A DNA stretch of 64,000 nucleotides from Leucobacter sp. Ag1 (GCF_000980875.1 NZ_LAYO01000099.1:1-64000); one strand, 5' to 3'. Positions 1-8,486 are shown, counted from the first letter of the stretch. The notes: generated by a model not told the origin, from the sequence alone. Numbers and translations: made by a program.

Positions 1-948
1 CCGCCCCTCGCACCGGAGCACGACGTCGCCGGGCTTCCCGGCGGGAGCGGGGTCGCCGGGATCCGGATCACCGCCCATGATCATGCGGGCCAGCGACTCC
101 ACGGTGGCGGCCTGCCGCCGGATCACGGGTTCTGTGACCCCGGAACGGAGCACGGTGATCTCGTCGGCGACGCGCACTACCTCCGCGGGCGTGTGGCTGA
201 TGAAGATGACGGTCTTGCCGCGGCCCTCGGCCTGCAGGATCCGGCCGATCACCTCGTCCTTGTCGAGCGAGTGCGCGCGGTAGACGATGTGCTCGATGTT
301 GGCCTGCATCTGGCCCTCGTCGGGATCCGTCGCGCGGATGTGGATCGGCTTCGACATGAAGCGGCGCGCGAGGGTGACGATGGTGCCGGGCATGGTGGCC
401 GAGAACAGCATGGTGTGCCGCGTCGCCGGGGTCTTGGCGAAGAGCTTCTCGATGTCGGCGAGGAAGCCGAGGTCGAGCATCTTGTCGGCCTCGTCGAGCA
501 CCATCTCGCGCACGTTGCCGAGGTTCAGCAGGCGCTGGCTCGCGAGATCGAGCAGACGGCCCGGGGTGCCGACGACGATCTGGGCGCCGGCCTTCAGCTG
601 CTCGATCTGGCCCTCGTAGGCCTTGCCGCCGTAGATCGGGACGACCGTGGCCCCGCGGTTCTTCGCGGCCAGCTCGAGATCCTCGTAGACCTGCACGCAC
701 AGCTCGCGAGTCGGGACGACGATCAGGGCCTGCACGCCGGGCTCCGGGTAGGTGCCGATGCGCTGCAGCAGCGGGAGGCCGAAGCCGAAGGTCTTGCCGG
801 TGCCGGTCTTGGCCTGGCCGATGATGTCCTGGCCCGAGATCGCGAGCGGGATGGTCTGCTCCTGGATGGGGAAGGCGTCGACGATGCCTTCCCCTGCGAG
901 CGCGTCGACCATGTCCTGGTCGACGCCGAGTTCGGTGAAAGTGGTCAC
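1..948 (-). CDS. DEAD-box RNA helicase N-terminal domain, chimeric with sugar-ABC-transporter ATPase (3' partial)
   Basis: Begins with GTG at 948, preceded by AGGA about 7 nt upstream. Residues 1-245 are a normal DEAD-box RecA-like domain 1: a Q-motif region near 25-31, Walker A AKTGTGKT at 46-53, a PTREL motif, TPGRLL, DEAD at 152-155 and SAT at 183-185. The linker ends in GRGKTVIF (to residue 249), where domain 2 of a helicase would continue with an FTRTKR-like strand. Instead the frame continues ISHTPAEVVRVADEITVLRSG, which is the H-loop region of a ribose/guanosine-type sugar ABC ATPase (His252), followed by a VESLARMIMGG segment and an inter-domain linker. No stop or frameshift is seen before the window edge. 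Helicase motifs IV-VI are therefore missing. The helicase half is clear; the ABC assignment rests on motif reading. Confidence 0.8.
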   Translation of the reverse strand, partial: MTTFTELGVDQDMVDALAGEGIVDAFPIQEQTIPLAISGQDIIGQAKTGTGKTFGFGLPLLQRIGTYPEPGVQALIVVPTRELCVQVYEDLELAAKNRGATVVPIYGGKAYEGQIEQLKAGAQIVVGTPGRLLDLASQRLLNLGNVREMVLDEADKMLDLGFLADIEKLFAKTPATRHTMLFSATMPGTIVTLARRFMSKPIHIRATDPDEGQMQANIEHIVYRAHSLDKDEVIGRILQAEGRGKTVIFISHTPAEVVRVADEITVLRSGVTEPVIRRQAATVESLARMIMGGDPDPGDPAPAGKPGDVVLRCEGR

Positions 949-1053
949 GTGCGTCCTGTCTCGTGGGATGTCGGCTCCGCGCTGATTCGACTCTTCCGAG
1001 CGGAGCACGCTGCCGCTCCGCGGCGGCAGCAGTCTGATTTGCGTACGGCGACC

Positions 1054-1059
1054 AGTCTA
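1054..1059 (-). promoter_or_regulatory. Probable -10 element for the DEAD-box helicase gene
   Basis: TAGACT on the minus strand in the 148-bp divergent intergenic region between the helicase and the ferritin-like gene. It would give a 5' untranslated region of about 100 nt before GTG 948. No convincing -35 is seen, so this is a sequence-match inference only. Confidence 0.3.
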
Positions 1060-1084
1060 TGCCGGGGCCGGGCTCCGACGCCGG

Positions 1085-1090
1085 TACACT
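1085..1090 (+). promoter_or_regulatory. -10 element of leaderless promoter for the ferritin-like gene
   Basis: TACACT followed by exactly 6 nt and then GTG 1097. This spacing places transcription start at or next to the start codon, the arrangement seen repeatedly in this window. No recognisable -35 box. Confidence 0.5.
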
Positions 1091-1096
1091 GACGGG

Positions 1097-1816
1097 GTGT
1101 TCGAGTGGATCCGTAACCTGCGCAAGTCGTCTGCGCCCGCACGCAAGATGCGTACGCGGAGCGAATCCGACGAGGCGGTGCGCGTCGAGCTCGCCGAGTT
1201 CGCCCCCGGGATCCTGCCGTTCCTCGGCCTGACCGCGTACCTCCAGCTGGAGCTGTACGAGGCGGCGACGCGCGGTGTCTCGGGCGCTGCGACGCTCGAG
1301 GCGAAGGAGGTGCTCGCCCGGGTCGCGGGCCAGACCCTCGCCAAGCACCAGCGCTTCACCGATGAGATCCGGCGCCGCGGCAAGGAGGCGCACACCGCGA
1401 TGCAGCCGTACAGCTCGGTGATCGACGCCTACATCGAGCGGATCGACGTCGCCGACTGGCATCAGCACGTGCTGTCGCTGTACCTCGTCGGCGGTCTGTT
1501 CGACGGATTCTTCGCGAGCCTCGCGCACGGGCTGACCGATCCCTATCGCGGCGAAGCCATCGAGATCCTGGAGGACGACCCGGGCCGGGTCGCCCTGCGC
1601 GAACTGCTGGCCGCCGAGATCGCCGCGGACCCGAAGCTCGCCAACCGGCTCGCGCTCTGGGGCCGCCGCCTCGTGGGCGACACGCTGCTGGTCTCCCGGG
1701 CGGTGCTCGGGCTGAGCGAGCACCGCGAGTTCATCGCGAGCGAGGTCGAGCCGGTGTTCACCGAGCTGATCGCCGATCACATTCGACGGATGGACCGGCT
1801 TGGGCTCACGGCCTGA
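1097..1816 (+). CDS. Ferritin-like fold protein (MiaE-like hydroxylase family of actinobacteria)
   Basis: A 239-residue, mostly helical soluble protein with no signal peptide. After a basic N-terminus (about 1-25), the order of helices matches actinobacterial proteins annotated as ferritin-like fold or tRNA-(ms2io6A)-hydroxylase-like. Candidate metal ligands include Glu in the LQLELYEAA helix, Glu/His near KEVL...AKHQRF, and later acidic residues. I could not assign a complete di-iron EX2H pair, so catalytic activity is unproven. The GTG start is supported by the TACACT hexamer 6 nt upstream. It overlaps the rlmC reading frame by 17 nt and is divergent from the DEAD-box helicase, a common actinobacterial neighbour. 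The biological role is not known from sequence alone. Confidence 0.7.
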   Translation: MFEWIRNLRKSSAPARKMRTRSESDEAVRVELAEFAPGILPFLGLTAYLQLELYEAATRGVSGAATLEAKEVLARVAGQTLAKHQRFTDEIRRRGKEAHTAMQPYSSVIDAYIERIDVADWHQHVLSLYLVGGLFDGFFASLAHGLTDPYRGEAIEILEDDPGRVALRELLAAEIAADPKLANRLALWGRRLVGDTLLVSRAVLGLSEHREFIASEVEPVFTELIADHIRRMDRLGLTA

Positions 1817-3026
1817 GCGCACCGGGATCCCGCTCGTCGCGGCCGGCTCGCCGCACGAGGGGCAGCTGCGGTGCCGGTACTTCGTCGCGGGCGAATGCCG
1901 GTCCTGCGCGCTGATCGAGACCCCCTACGACACGCAGCTCGCCGACAAGCAGGCGCGCTGCGCCGAACTGCTGCCCGGCGTGCCGCATGACGCCTGGCTG
2001 CCCGCGTTCACCGCGGGCGATCGCGGCTTCCGCAATCGGGCGAAGCTCGTGGTCGGCGGACGGCGCGGCCGGGTCACGCTCGGGATCCTCGGGCCCGACG
2101 GGCGCGGCGTCGACCTGCGCGAGTGCGCGATCCAGTCGCCCGGCATCGCCGCGGTGATCCCGCGGCTCGCCTCCCTGCTCGACGGGACCGGGCTGCCGCC
2201 CTACTCGGTACCCGAGCGGCGGGGCGAACTCAAGTTCGTGCACGTGACCGAGGCGCCGTCCGGCGAACTGATGCTCCGCTTCGTGGTGCGCAGCGAGCGC
2301 GCGCTGCGTACGCTGCGCGACGCCCGTGACGCGATCCGCGCCGCCGTGCCGAACGCCGCGGTCATCTCGGTCAACCTGCTGCCCGAGCACAAGGCGGTGC
2401 TCGAGGGCGAGCACGAGGAGCTGCTGCTGGGATCCTCGCTGCGCATGGGGCTCGGCCCGATCGATCTGCACCTGCTGCCGCAGAGCTTCTTCCAGACCAA
2501 CACCGCCGTGGCGCGCGAGCTCTACGCCCAGGTCGCCGACTGGGTCGCCGAGGCCCGGCCCCGGTCGCTCTGGGACCTCTACTGCGGGGTCGGCGGGTTC
2601 GCGCTGCACTGCGCCGAGGCCGAAGCCGCCGAGGGCGCACCCGCGGCGCGCGAGGTCGTCGGGGTCGAGCTGACCGAGGCGGCCGTGCGCTCCGCCCGCA
2701 GGAGCGCACGCGATGCGGGACTGCACGCGCGGTTCATCGCCGCGGATGCCACGGCGTTCGCGCTCGACGGCGGGGTCCCCGCCGGCTCCGAGCCGATGCC
2801 GGAGCTCGTCGTCGTGAACCCGCCCCGGCGCGGCATCGGGCCGGAGCTCTCCGACTGGCTCGAGCGCTCCGGCATCGCGAACGTCGTCTACTCGAGCTGC
2901 AACCCCGAGTCGCTGGCGCGCGACCTGGAGGCCATGCCGTCCTACGCGGTGCGCGAGGGCCGCCTGTTCGACATGTTCCCGCACACGAAGCACCTCGAGG
3001 TCGCCGTCCGCCTCGGGCGACGCTGA
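1800..3026 (+). CDS. rlmC: 23S rRNA (uracil-747-C5)-methyltransferase RlmC-type
   Basis: A SAM-dependent RNA m5U methyltransferase of the TrmA/RlmC/RlmD family, 408 residues. Cys25, Cys33, Cys36 and Cys109 fit the [4Fe-4S] ligands in the RlmC spacing (Cx7CxxC, then a distant Cys). Further matches to RlmC are RGELKF, MLRFVLRS-like, LLPQSFFQTN, the SAM-binding DLYCGVGGFALHC, VVNPPRRGIG, the catalytic YSSCNPES (Cys367) and DMFPHTKHLE near the end. It lacks the TRAM domain of RlmD, as RlmC does. The start is taken as TTG 1800, inside the end of the ferritin-like gene; no other start codon lies close upstream of the first cysteine. Translational coupling to the upstream gene is likely. The specificity for U747 is by family resemblance. 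Confidence 0.88.
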   Translation: MGSRPERTGIPLVAAGSPHEGQLRCRYFVAGECRSCALIETPYDTQLADKQARCAELLPGVPHDAWLPAFTAGDRGFRNRAKLVVGGRRGRVTLGILGPDGRGVDLRECAIQSPGIAAVIPRLASLLDGTGLPPYSVPERRGELKFVHVTEAPSGELMLRFVVRSERALRTLRDARDAIRAAVPNAAVISVNLLPEHKAVLEGEHEELLLGSSLRMGLGPIDLHLLPQSFFQTNTAVARELYAQVADWVAEARPRSLWDLYCGVGGFALHCAEAEAAEGAPAAREVVGVELTEAAVRSARRSARDAGLHARFIAADATAFALDGGVPAGSEPMPELVVVNPPRRGIGPELSDWLERSGIANVVYSSCNPESLARDLEAMPSYAVREGRLFDMFPHTKHLEVAVRLGRR

Positions 3027-3031
3027 CCGCC

Positions 3032-3811
3032 TCAGCGCAGGGCGAGCGGAGCACCGAACGCGGGTGAGCCCCAGCGGCCCGGGCGGCGCAGCACCGCGGA
3101 GACCAGATCGATGCCCGCGTCGCCGACCTCCGCCACGCACACGAGCAGCGACAGGGTGGGGTAACCGTGCGGGCGATTGTCGCGGATGATCGCCCGATCG
3201 TCCGTCGGCCCCAGCTCGGCGCTGCGGGCGAGCAGCGAGATCCAGCGCTCCCGCCACTCGGGGAACGGCTCGGATCCGGACCCGGAACCCTGCTCGCGCA
3301 GCGCGGAGAACTCCGGCAGCCAGTGGGCGATCCGCGCGGTCGCGCGGTCGTCCACGCCGTCGTGGGCGAGCATGTGGACCCCGGGGGAGAGCCGCGCCCG
3401 TCGGAGATCGGACCCGCCCCACTCGGTCACGCGCGCGCCGGCGGTCGACACCTCGACGAGGCTGAACGCAGCGGTCCCCGGCGGGTCGGCGGGCTCGATC
3501 CCCGCGACCGCATCGAGCACGATGCCGCCGCGGGAAGCGAGCGGCGCCGCTCCGCGCGGACGCACCGTCTCACCGCGGTTGAGGATCACCGCGAGCCGCG
3601 CCGCACCGTCGCCCGGTCCGGCGCTCGGCCCCACGGCCGCGAGCCACGCGCCGTTCGCGCGTCGATCCCGCACGCCGACGACGCCGGGCCGCTCCTCCGG
3701 CCACCACTCGCCGGGAGGATCCCACGCGCGCTCCGGATCCTCGTCGCGCACGGCCAGCAGACGGATCGGCGCGTCCGCGCGCGTCGGGACATCGAGGATC
3801 ACCGTGCACAT
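3032..3811 (-). CDS. TANGO2/NRDE-family protein
   Basis: A 259-residue protein beginning Met-Cys-Thr-Val, with the N-terminal Cys2 typical of the NRDE/TANGO2 family, which has an Ntn-hydrolase-like fold. The family NRDE signature appears as VRDED near residue 24-28, followed by RAWDPPGEWWPE. Start ATG 3811 is preferred over an in-frame start 36 nt upstream because only it exposes Cys2, and because TAGACT lies 8 nt before it. It converges on rlmC (6 nt apart) and is divergent from coaBC. The family has been linked to haem trafficking and to coenzyme A metabolism in eukaryotes. Proximity to coaBC fits the second idea but does not prove it. Confidence 0.72.
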   Translation of the reverse strand: MCTVILDVPTRADAPIRLLAVRDEDPERAWDPPGEWWPEERPGVVGVRDRRANGAWLAAVGPSAGPGDGAARLAVILNRGETVRPRGAAPLASRGGIVLDAVAGIEPADPPGTAAFSLVEVSTAGARVTEWGGSDLRRARLSPGVHMLAHDGVDDRATARIAHWLPEFSALREQGSGSGSEPFPEWRERWISLLARSAELGPTDDRAIIRDNRPHGYPTLSLLVCVAEVGDAGIDLVSAVLRRPGRWGSPAFGAPLALR

Positions 3812-3819
3812 GGCGACGG

Positions 3820-3825
3820 AGTCTA
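3820..3825 (-). promoter_or_regulatory. -10 element of leaderless promoter for the TANGO2-like gene
   Basis: TAGACT on the minus strand, 8 nt upstream of ATG 3811. The opposite strand of this short divergent gap must also carry the coaBC promoter. Confidence 0.4.
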
Positions 3826-3849
3826 GCGCGGGATGGAATGATGGCACTC

Positions 3850-5226
3850 ATGAACATCGTTCTCGGAGTCACCGGCGGGATCGCGGCGTACAAGGCGGTC
3901 CTGCTCGCGAGGCTGCTCGTCGAGGCGGGCCACGAACTGCACGTCGTCCCCACCGAGGCCGCGCTCCGCTTCATCGGCCGGCCCACGTGGGAGGCCATCA
4001 GCCGCCACCCGGTGACCACCTCCGTGCACGAGGACGTCCCCGAGGTGCGTCACGTGGCGCTGGGCCAGCGGGCGGACCTCGTCATCGTCGCCCCCGCCAC
4101 CGCGAACACCCTCGCGCGCATGACCGCGGGGCTCGCCGACGACCTGCTCGGCACCACCCTGCTCGCCACCCGCGCGCCCGTGCTCGTGGCACCCGCCATG
4201 CACACCGAGATGTGGGAGCACCCGGCCACGCAGGACAACATCGCGATCCTGCGCTCCCGGGGCGTGCACTTCGCCGGGCCCGAGCGCGGCCGGCTCACGG
4301 GCGACGACAGCGGGGTCGGACGCATGAGCGAGCCCGAGACGATCCTCGCCCAGGCGCTCGCCCTGCTGGAGGGCGCGCCCGCAGGAGCGCCCGCACCGCA
4401 CGCCGAGGCGCCGGAGCCCGAGCGCAGCCCCGCACCGCCCGCGACCGTCGCGGCGACCGCGGTACCGAGCCCGGCCGAAACGGAACCCGAACCCGAACCC
4501 GAACCGCTGCAGGCGACGCCGTCCCGTCACGACCTCGACGACGTCCGCGTCCTCGTCACCGCCGGCGGAACCCGGGAACCCATCGACCCGGTCCGATTCA
4601 TCGGCAACCGATCCAGCGGCAAGCAGGGCGTCGCGCTCGCCGCCGCGGCCGCGGACCGCGGCGCTAAGGTCGTGCTGCTCGCGGCGAACGTCGAGGCCGC
4701 GGTGCTGGCCGACGTCTCGGAGCGCGACGACGTCCGAGTGGTGCCGGTCGGCACCGCGGCCGAGCTCGAGGCCGCGGCCCAGGGCGCGGCCCCGGGCGCC
4801 GACGCGGTGATCATGGCCGCGGCCGTCGCCGACTACCGGGTCGCGGAGGTCTCGGACTCCAAGCTGCGCAAGGAGGACTCGGACGCCCCGCCCGTCCTCG
4901 AACTCGTCGAGAACCCCGACATCCTCGTCGGACTCGTGCGCGCCCGGCACGACGGCCAGGTGATCGTCGGCTTCGCCGCCGAGACCGCCGAGGACGCCGA
5001 CGAACTGCTGGAGCGCGGGCGCCGCAAGCTGGCGCGCAAGGGCGTCGACCTGCTCGCCGTCAATGCGGTCGGCTGGGTGCAGGGATTCGAGTCGGCCGAG
5101 AACGCCGTGCAGGTGCTCGACGCGGACGGCCGGATGGTGCGCGAGATCGGCGGGAGCAAGCGCGAGGTCGCCGAGGCGATCCTCGACACGGTCGTGGACG
5201 AACTGGCGGCCGCGCGCCGGGAGTGA
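3850..5226 (+). CDS. coaBC: Bifunctional phosphopantothenoylcysteine decarboxylase / phosphopantothenate-cysteine ligase
   Basis: Catalyses two consecutive steps of coenzyme A biosynthesis. The N-terminal CoaC flavoprotein domain (about 1-175) starts MNIVLGVTGGIAAYKA, carries the active-site His in the VRHVAL segment, and has the substrate-recognition motif as APAMHTEMWEHP (PAMN is PAMH here). A Pro/Ala/Glu-rich linker with an (EP)n run follows (about 176-230). The C-terminal CoaB ligase domain begins VLVTAGGTREPIDPVRFIGN and contains RSSGKQG, MAAAVADYR, SKLRKED and GFAAET. ATG 3850 is chosen because it starts at the conserved first strand; ATG 3838 and 3841 are in-frame alternatives. The linker is longer and more repetitive than usual. 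Confidence 0.93.
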   Translation: MNIVLGVTGGIAAYKAVLLARLLVEAGHELHVVPTEAALRFIGRPTWEAISRHPVTTSVHEDVPEVRHVALGQRADLVIVAPATANTLARMTAGLADDLLGTTLLATRAPVLVAPAMHTEMWEHPATQDNIAILRSRGVHFAGPERGRLTGDDSGVGRMSEPETILAQALALLEGAPAGAPAPHAEAPEPERSPAPPATVAATAVPSPAETEPEPEPEPLQATPSRHDLDDVRVLVTAGGTREPIDPVRFIGNRSSGKQGVALAAAAADRGAKVVLLAANVEAAVLADVSERDDVRVVPVGTAAELEAAAQGAAPGADAVIMAAAVADYRVAEVSDSKLRKEDSDAPPVLELVENPDILVGLVRARHDGQVIVGFAAETAEDADELLERGRRKLARKGVDLLAVNAVGWVQGFESAENAVQVLDADGRMVREIGGSKREVAEAILDTVVDELAAARRE

Positions 5227-5280
5227 ATCCCATGCGCGCGGCCGCCGGTCGATCGCGCTCGTGAGCGCCGGGTCAGGGGG

Positions 5281-5505
5281 TCAGCTGACGAAGCCGACCT
5301 TGCGCCCGGTGTCGCCGCCGATCTCGACGTAGGCGATCGCCGCCGCGGGCACCAGGTACTGGCGGGACTTCGCGTCGGTGAAGCTGACGACGGACTTGCC
5401 GCCCTCGAGCGCGGCCTCGACGGCGGCGTGCAGATCGGCCGCCGACGCGTCGGTCTCGAAGCTGATCTCGCGCGGGGACTGGATGATGCCGATGCGAACT
5501 TCCAC
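5281..5505 (-). CDS. DUF3107 family small actinobacterial protein
   Basis: A 74-residue protein starting (V/M)EVRIGIIQSPREISFETD and ending GGDTGRKVGFVS. It matches the conserved actinobacterial DUF3107 family, whose function is unknown. GTG 5505 is chosen over longer in-frame starts because a strong AGGAGG lies 7 nt upstream and because homologues begin at this point. Downstream it faces the end of coaBC (54 nt apart). There are no cysteines, membrane segments or recognisable catalytic motifs. Confidence 0.85.
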   Translation of the reverse strand: MEVRIGIIQSPREISFETDASAADLHAAVEAALEGGKSVVSFTDAKSRQYLVPAAAIAYVEIGGDTGRKVGFVS

Positions 5506-5671
5506 GGGGGCCTCCTGAGTGAGTGGTCTGATGGCTCCGGACCGAGCGACGCGCCGACCGGGCCGCCGGTGCTCGGGCACCGGATCTGATCCGAGTCTAT
5601 GGCGCGCCGCCGGGCCGGGACCCGGTTGGATGCCGCCGTTCGCTGTCGGCGCAGGACCCCGCGGACGCCGC

Positions 5672-8365
5672 TCACCGGGGTTCGAGCCGCAGCGTGTCGC
5701 GCGTCGTCGCCGACACCGCCGCGGCGCTGAACGCCCAGGGGCGCGAGCGGACCGCGGCCCAGTCCCCGGTCTGATCGGTGTAGTGCGGATGGAAGGCGTG
5801 CCCGCTGGCGCCCGTCAGGTGGATCCACTGCGACGCATCCCAATCGGACACGTCGACGACCATGCGCATCGAAGGCACCGTCGACGTCTCGTAGCCCTCG
5901 TCGAGCCCCCAGCCGGTCGCGTTCACGACCCCGGACCCGCCGCCGACCGGGAACGGCCCGCGGTTGAACAGCGCCTCGATGGGTGCGATACCGCTCTTGC
6001 CGAAGGTCCCGCTGCGCAGGGTCAGCGCGTGCAGCTCGCCCCAGTTCCAGTGCGACGCGTCCGAGCCCTGCGCCCGCACCAGCTCGGCGTACGCCTCGTT
6101 CGCAGCGCGCTCCAGCAGCGCCTCGCGCGAGGTGATCCCGGCCTTCGCGTTCCGCCACCACCGGGATCCCGGATCCCGCAGCTGCTCGGCGAAGAACACG
6201 GCGAATCGCGACTGATCGTCCCGGGGGATCGCGGTGGACCCGCCGCCCACCATCAGCGCCGTCACCCGGTTCCAGAGCACGTTCGCGAACGCGGCGACGG
6301 GGGAATCCGCGCGGTTCTGCTCGTCCCAATCGCGGAGCCCGTCGAGCGCGGCCTGCACCTTCGGATCCTCCACCGAGATCCCCGCGTAGGCGCGCCGCAG
6401 CGAGGCGGCGGCGGGCATCCGGTCGTCGGCCTGGATCTCCCGCAGATCGTCGGCGGTGATCGGCCCCTCCGCGATCTTCCGGTCGAGCAGGGCCGTGATC
6501 CGCGCCGCGCGGTACCCGTAGTCCCAATCCCTGCTGAGGAAGTAGGGGTACGAGTCGGGGACGATCGCGTTGTTCGCCGTCACGATGTACCCGGCGGGCG
6601 GGTTGTAGCTCCGCGGCAGCTCCTCGAACGGGATGAAGCCGGTCCAGTCGTACGCGCTGTCCCAGCCGGGCTGCGGGAGCCAGCCGTCCCCGGCCCCGCG
6701 GATCGGCAGCCGGCCCGGCGCCTGATACCCGATGTTGCCGTCCACATCCGCGTAGATCAGGTTCTGCGCGGGCACATCGAACTTCTCGGCCGCCGCACGG
6801 AAGTCGTCGTAGTCCTCCGCCCGATCGAGCCGGAAGATCGCCTCCGCGGTCGTCCCCGGATCGAGCGCCGTCCACCGCAGGCTCACGGCGTACTCGCCGG
6901 AGAGCCGATCCGTCCCGGCGCCCGGCGCCTCCGCCCGCTCCGTCGATCCGGTGCCCCGCCCGATCCGCGGCGTTCCCGCGATCGCGGTGAAGTCATCGGT
7001 CAGACCCGATACGACGGGGCCGTGCCCCGTCGCACGCACCTCGAACTCGACGTCCGGACCGCCCGCGACCTTCAGCGTCTCCCGCCGCGTCTCGAGCGGG
7101 TGCAGCTTCCCGTCCTTCCAGTACCGATCGCCGTCGATGCGCTCCACGTACAGGTCGGCGACATCGGTCGTGAGATTGGTGAAACCCCACGCGACGCGCT
7201 CGTTGTGCCCGATCACGATCCCCGGCAGCCCCGAGAAACTGAACCCGGCGACCGCGAACGGGCAGTCCGGACCCACCGTCGAGCAGCGCAACTGCATCTG
7301 GGTCCAGACCGACGGCAGTGCCGCGCCCAGGTGCGGATCGTTCGCGAGCAGCGGTTCGCCGGTCGCCGTGTGCGCGCCCGACACCACCCAGGAGTTCGAG
7401 CCGATGCCCTCGCCCTGGGCGCCGATCAGCGCATCCACCGTCGCGATCGCCCGCGCGGTGTCCTCCGACAGGCCCGCGGTACCGATCGGTCCGGTGGCGG
7501 ACGCGGGGGACCCGGCGGATGTGGGGGACCCGGCGGATGCGGGGGACCCGGCGTTCGCGGGGGACCCGGCGTTCGCGGGCGATGATCCGCTTCCGGTCCT
7601 GTTCTCGATTCCGCTCCCGTTCCCGACGATCGTCGGGTGCTCCGAGAACGGGTACGGCGGGTAGAGCTCGGCCAGGCTCTCGGGATCGAGCGTCCGCGCG
7701 AGCAGCGCGCGCGTCGACTCCTCGTCCACGTTGGTGCGCAGATCCCACGCCATCGCCTTGAACCAGGCGACCGAATCGGCCGGGGTCCACTTCTCGGGTG
7801 CGTAGCCGGGGCTCTGGAGGTCGAGCACCGCGTACTCCAGCGACAGGTCCGCACCGGATCGCTGCGCGAGGTAGGCGTTGACGCCGTCCGCGTAGGCCTC
7901 GTAGTAGGCGCGGACCTCCTTCGGCAGGTCGCGGACCTCCTGCTCGGCGATGCGGTGCCAACCGAGCGTGCGGAGGAACCTGTCGGTCCCGACCTGAGAT
8001 TCGCCGAACAGCTCCGCGAGTCGGCCGCTGGTCAGGTGGCGGCGGAAATCCATCTCCCAGAACCGATCCTGCGCGTGCACGAAACCCTGCGCGAAGAACA
8101 GGTCGTGGCCGGTGTCCGCGGTGATCGTGGGGATCCCGCTCGCGTCCCGCTGCACCGTGACCGCGCGGTCGAGCCCCTCGGCGGGCAGCGTCCCGGTGGT
8201 CTGAGGGAAGGACCGGGCGACGGTCCAAGCGCCGAGGCCCGCCGCGACGAGCGCGATCACGACGAGGGCCGCGAGCACCCATCCGAGCGCCCGGAGCGCG
8301 CGGCGGGGCCTGCGACGCGCCCGACGCTCGGTGCGCGGTGCCGGTGCTGCTGCGGCGTGCGTCAT
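5672..8365 (-). CDS. Penicillin acylase family Ntn hydrolase, membrane-anchored precursor
   Basis: An 897-residue single-chain precursor of the penicillin amidase (S45) family, which is usually autoprocessed into alpha and beta chains and cleaves amide bonds of beta-lactams or N-acyl-homoserine lactones. A basic N-terminus and a hydrophobic helix at about residues 25-50 suggest export or a membrane anchor. The alpha region has HAQDRFWEMDFRRHLTSGRL. The predicted nucleophile is Ser323 in GSNSWVVSG, which would become the N-terminus of the beta chain. GHNERVAWGFTN and TANNAIVPDSYP are also family features. Just before the nucleophile is a spacer of AGSPAS-like hexapeptide repeats (about 262-290). 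The start has GGAGGT upstream. Substrate cannot be told from sequence. Confidence 0.87.
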   Translation of the reverse strand: MTHAAAAPAPRTERRARRRPRRALRALGWVLAALVVIALVAAGLGAWTVARSFPQTTGTLPAEGLDRAVTVQRDASGIPTITADTGHDLFFAQGFVHAQDRFWEMDFRRHLTSGRLAELFGESQVGTDRFLRTLGWHRIAEQEVRDLPKEVRAYYEAYADGVNAYLAQRSGADLSLEYAVLDLQSPGYAPEKWTPADSVAWFKAMAWDLRTNVDEESTRALLARTLDPESLAELYPPYPFSEHPTIVGNGSGIENRTGSGSSPANAGSPANAGSPASAGSPTSAGSPASATGPIGTAGLSEDTARAIATVDALIGAQGEGIGSNSWVVSGAHTATGEPLLANDPHLGAALPSVWTQMQLRCSTVGPDCPFAVAGFSFSGLPGIVIGHNERVAWGFTNLTTDVADLYVERIDGDRYWKDGKLHPLETRRETLKVAGGPDVEFEVRATGHGPVVSGLTDDFTAIAGTPRIGRGTGSTERAEAPGAGTDRLSGEYAVSLRWTALDPGTTAEAIFRLDRAEDYDDFRAAAEKFDVPAQNLIYADVDGNIGYQAPGRLPIRGAGDGWLPQPGWDSAYDWTGFIPFEELPRSYNPPAGYIVTANNAIVPDSYPYFLSRDWDYGYRAARITALLDRKIAEGPITADDLREIQADDRMPAAASLRRAYAGISVEDPKVQAALDGLRDWDEQNRADSPVAAFANVLWNRVTALMVGGGSTAIPRDDQSRFAVFFAEQLRDPGSRWWRNAKAGITSREALLERAANEAYAELVRAQGSDASHWNWGELHALTLRSGTFGKSGIAPIEALFNRGPFPVGGGSGVVNATGWGLDEGYETSTVPSMRMVVDVSDWDASQWIHLTGASGHAFHPHYTDQTGDWAAVRSRPWAFSAAAVSATTRDTLRLEPR
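7496..7580. repeat. 18-bp tandem repeat inside the penicillin acylase gene
   Basis: The motif GGGGGACCC recurs at 7505, 7523, 7541 and 7559, an exact 18-bp period. On the coding (minus) strand it encodes AGSPAS-type hexapeptides in the spacer peptide just upstream of the processing site. Copy number is probably variable between strains. Confidence 0.8.
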
Positions 8366-8474
8366 TGCGAAGACCTCCGGTGGTTCGAGGGATCCGGTCC
8401 CCGTAGTCTGCCACGGGCTGGAACTCTGTCGGCCGCCGACTCGTGCTCGGAGCGTCGATGTCGGGGGCGCTCAC

Positions 8475-8480
8475 TAGGCT
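8475..8480 (+). promoter_or_regulatory. -10 element of leaderless promoter for adnA
   Basis: TAGGCT, then 6 nt, then ATG 8487. It lies in the 121-bp divergent gap between the penicillin acylase gene and adnA. Confidence 0.5.
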
Positions 8481-8486
8481 TGCCGC

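Noticed and set aside
68-1822. Long open frames on the opposite strand of genes throughout the window, for example this 584-codon frame
   Set aside because: In DNA with very high GC at third positions, antisense frames rarely meet stop codons. Their translations are Arg/Pro/Ala/His-rich without domains, and conserved genes occupy the other strand.
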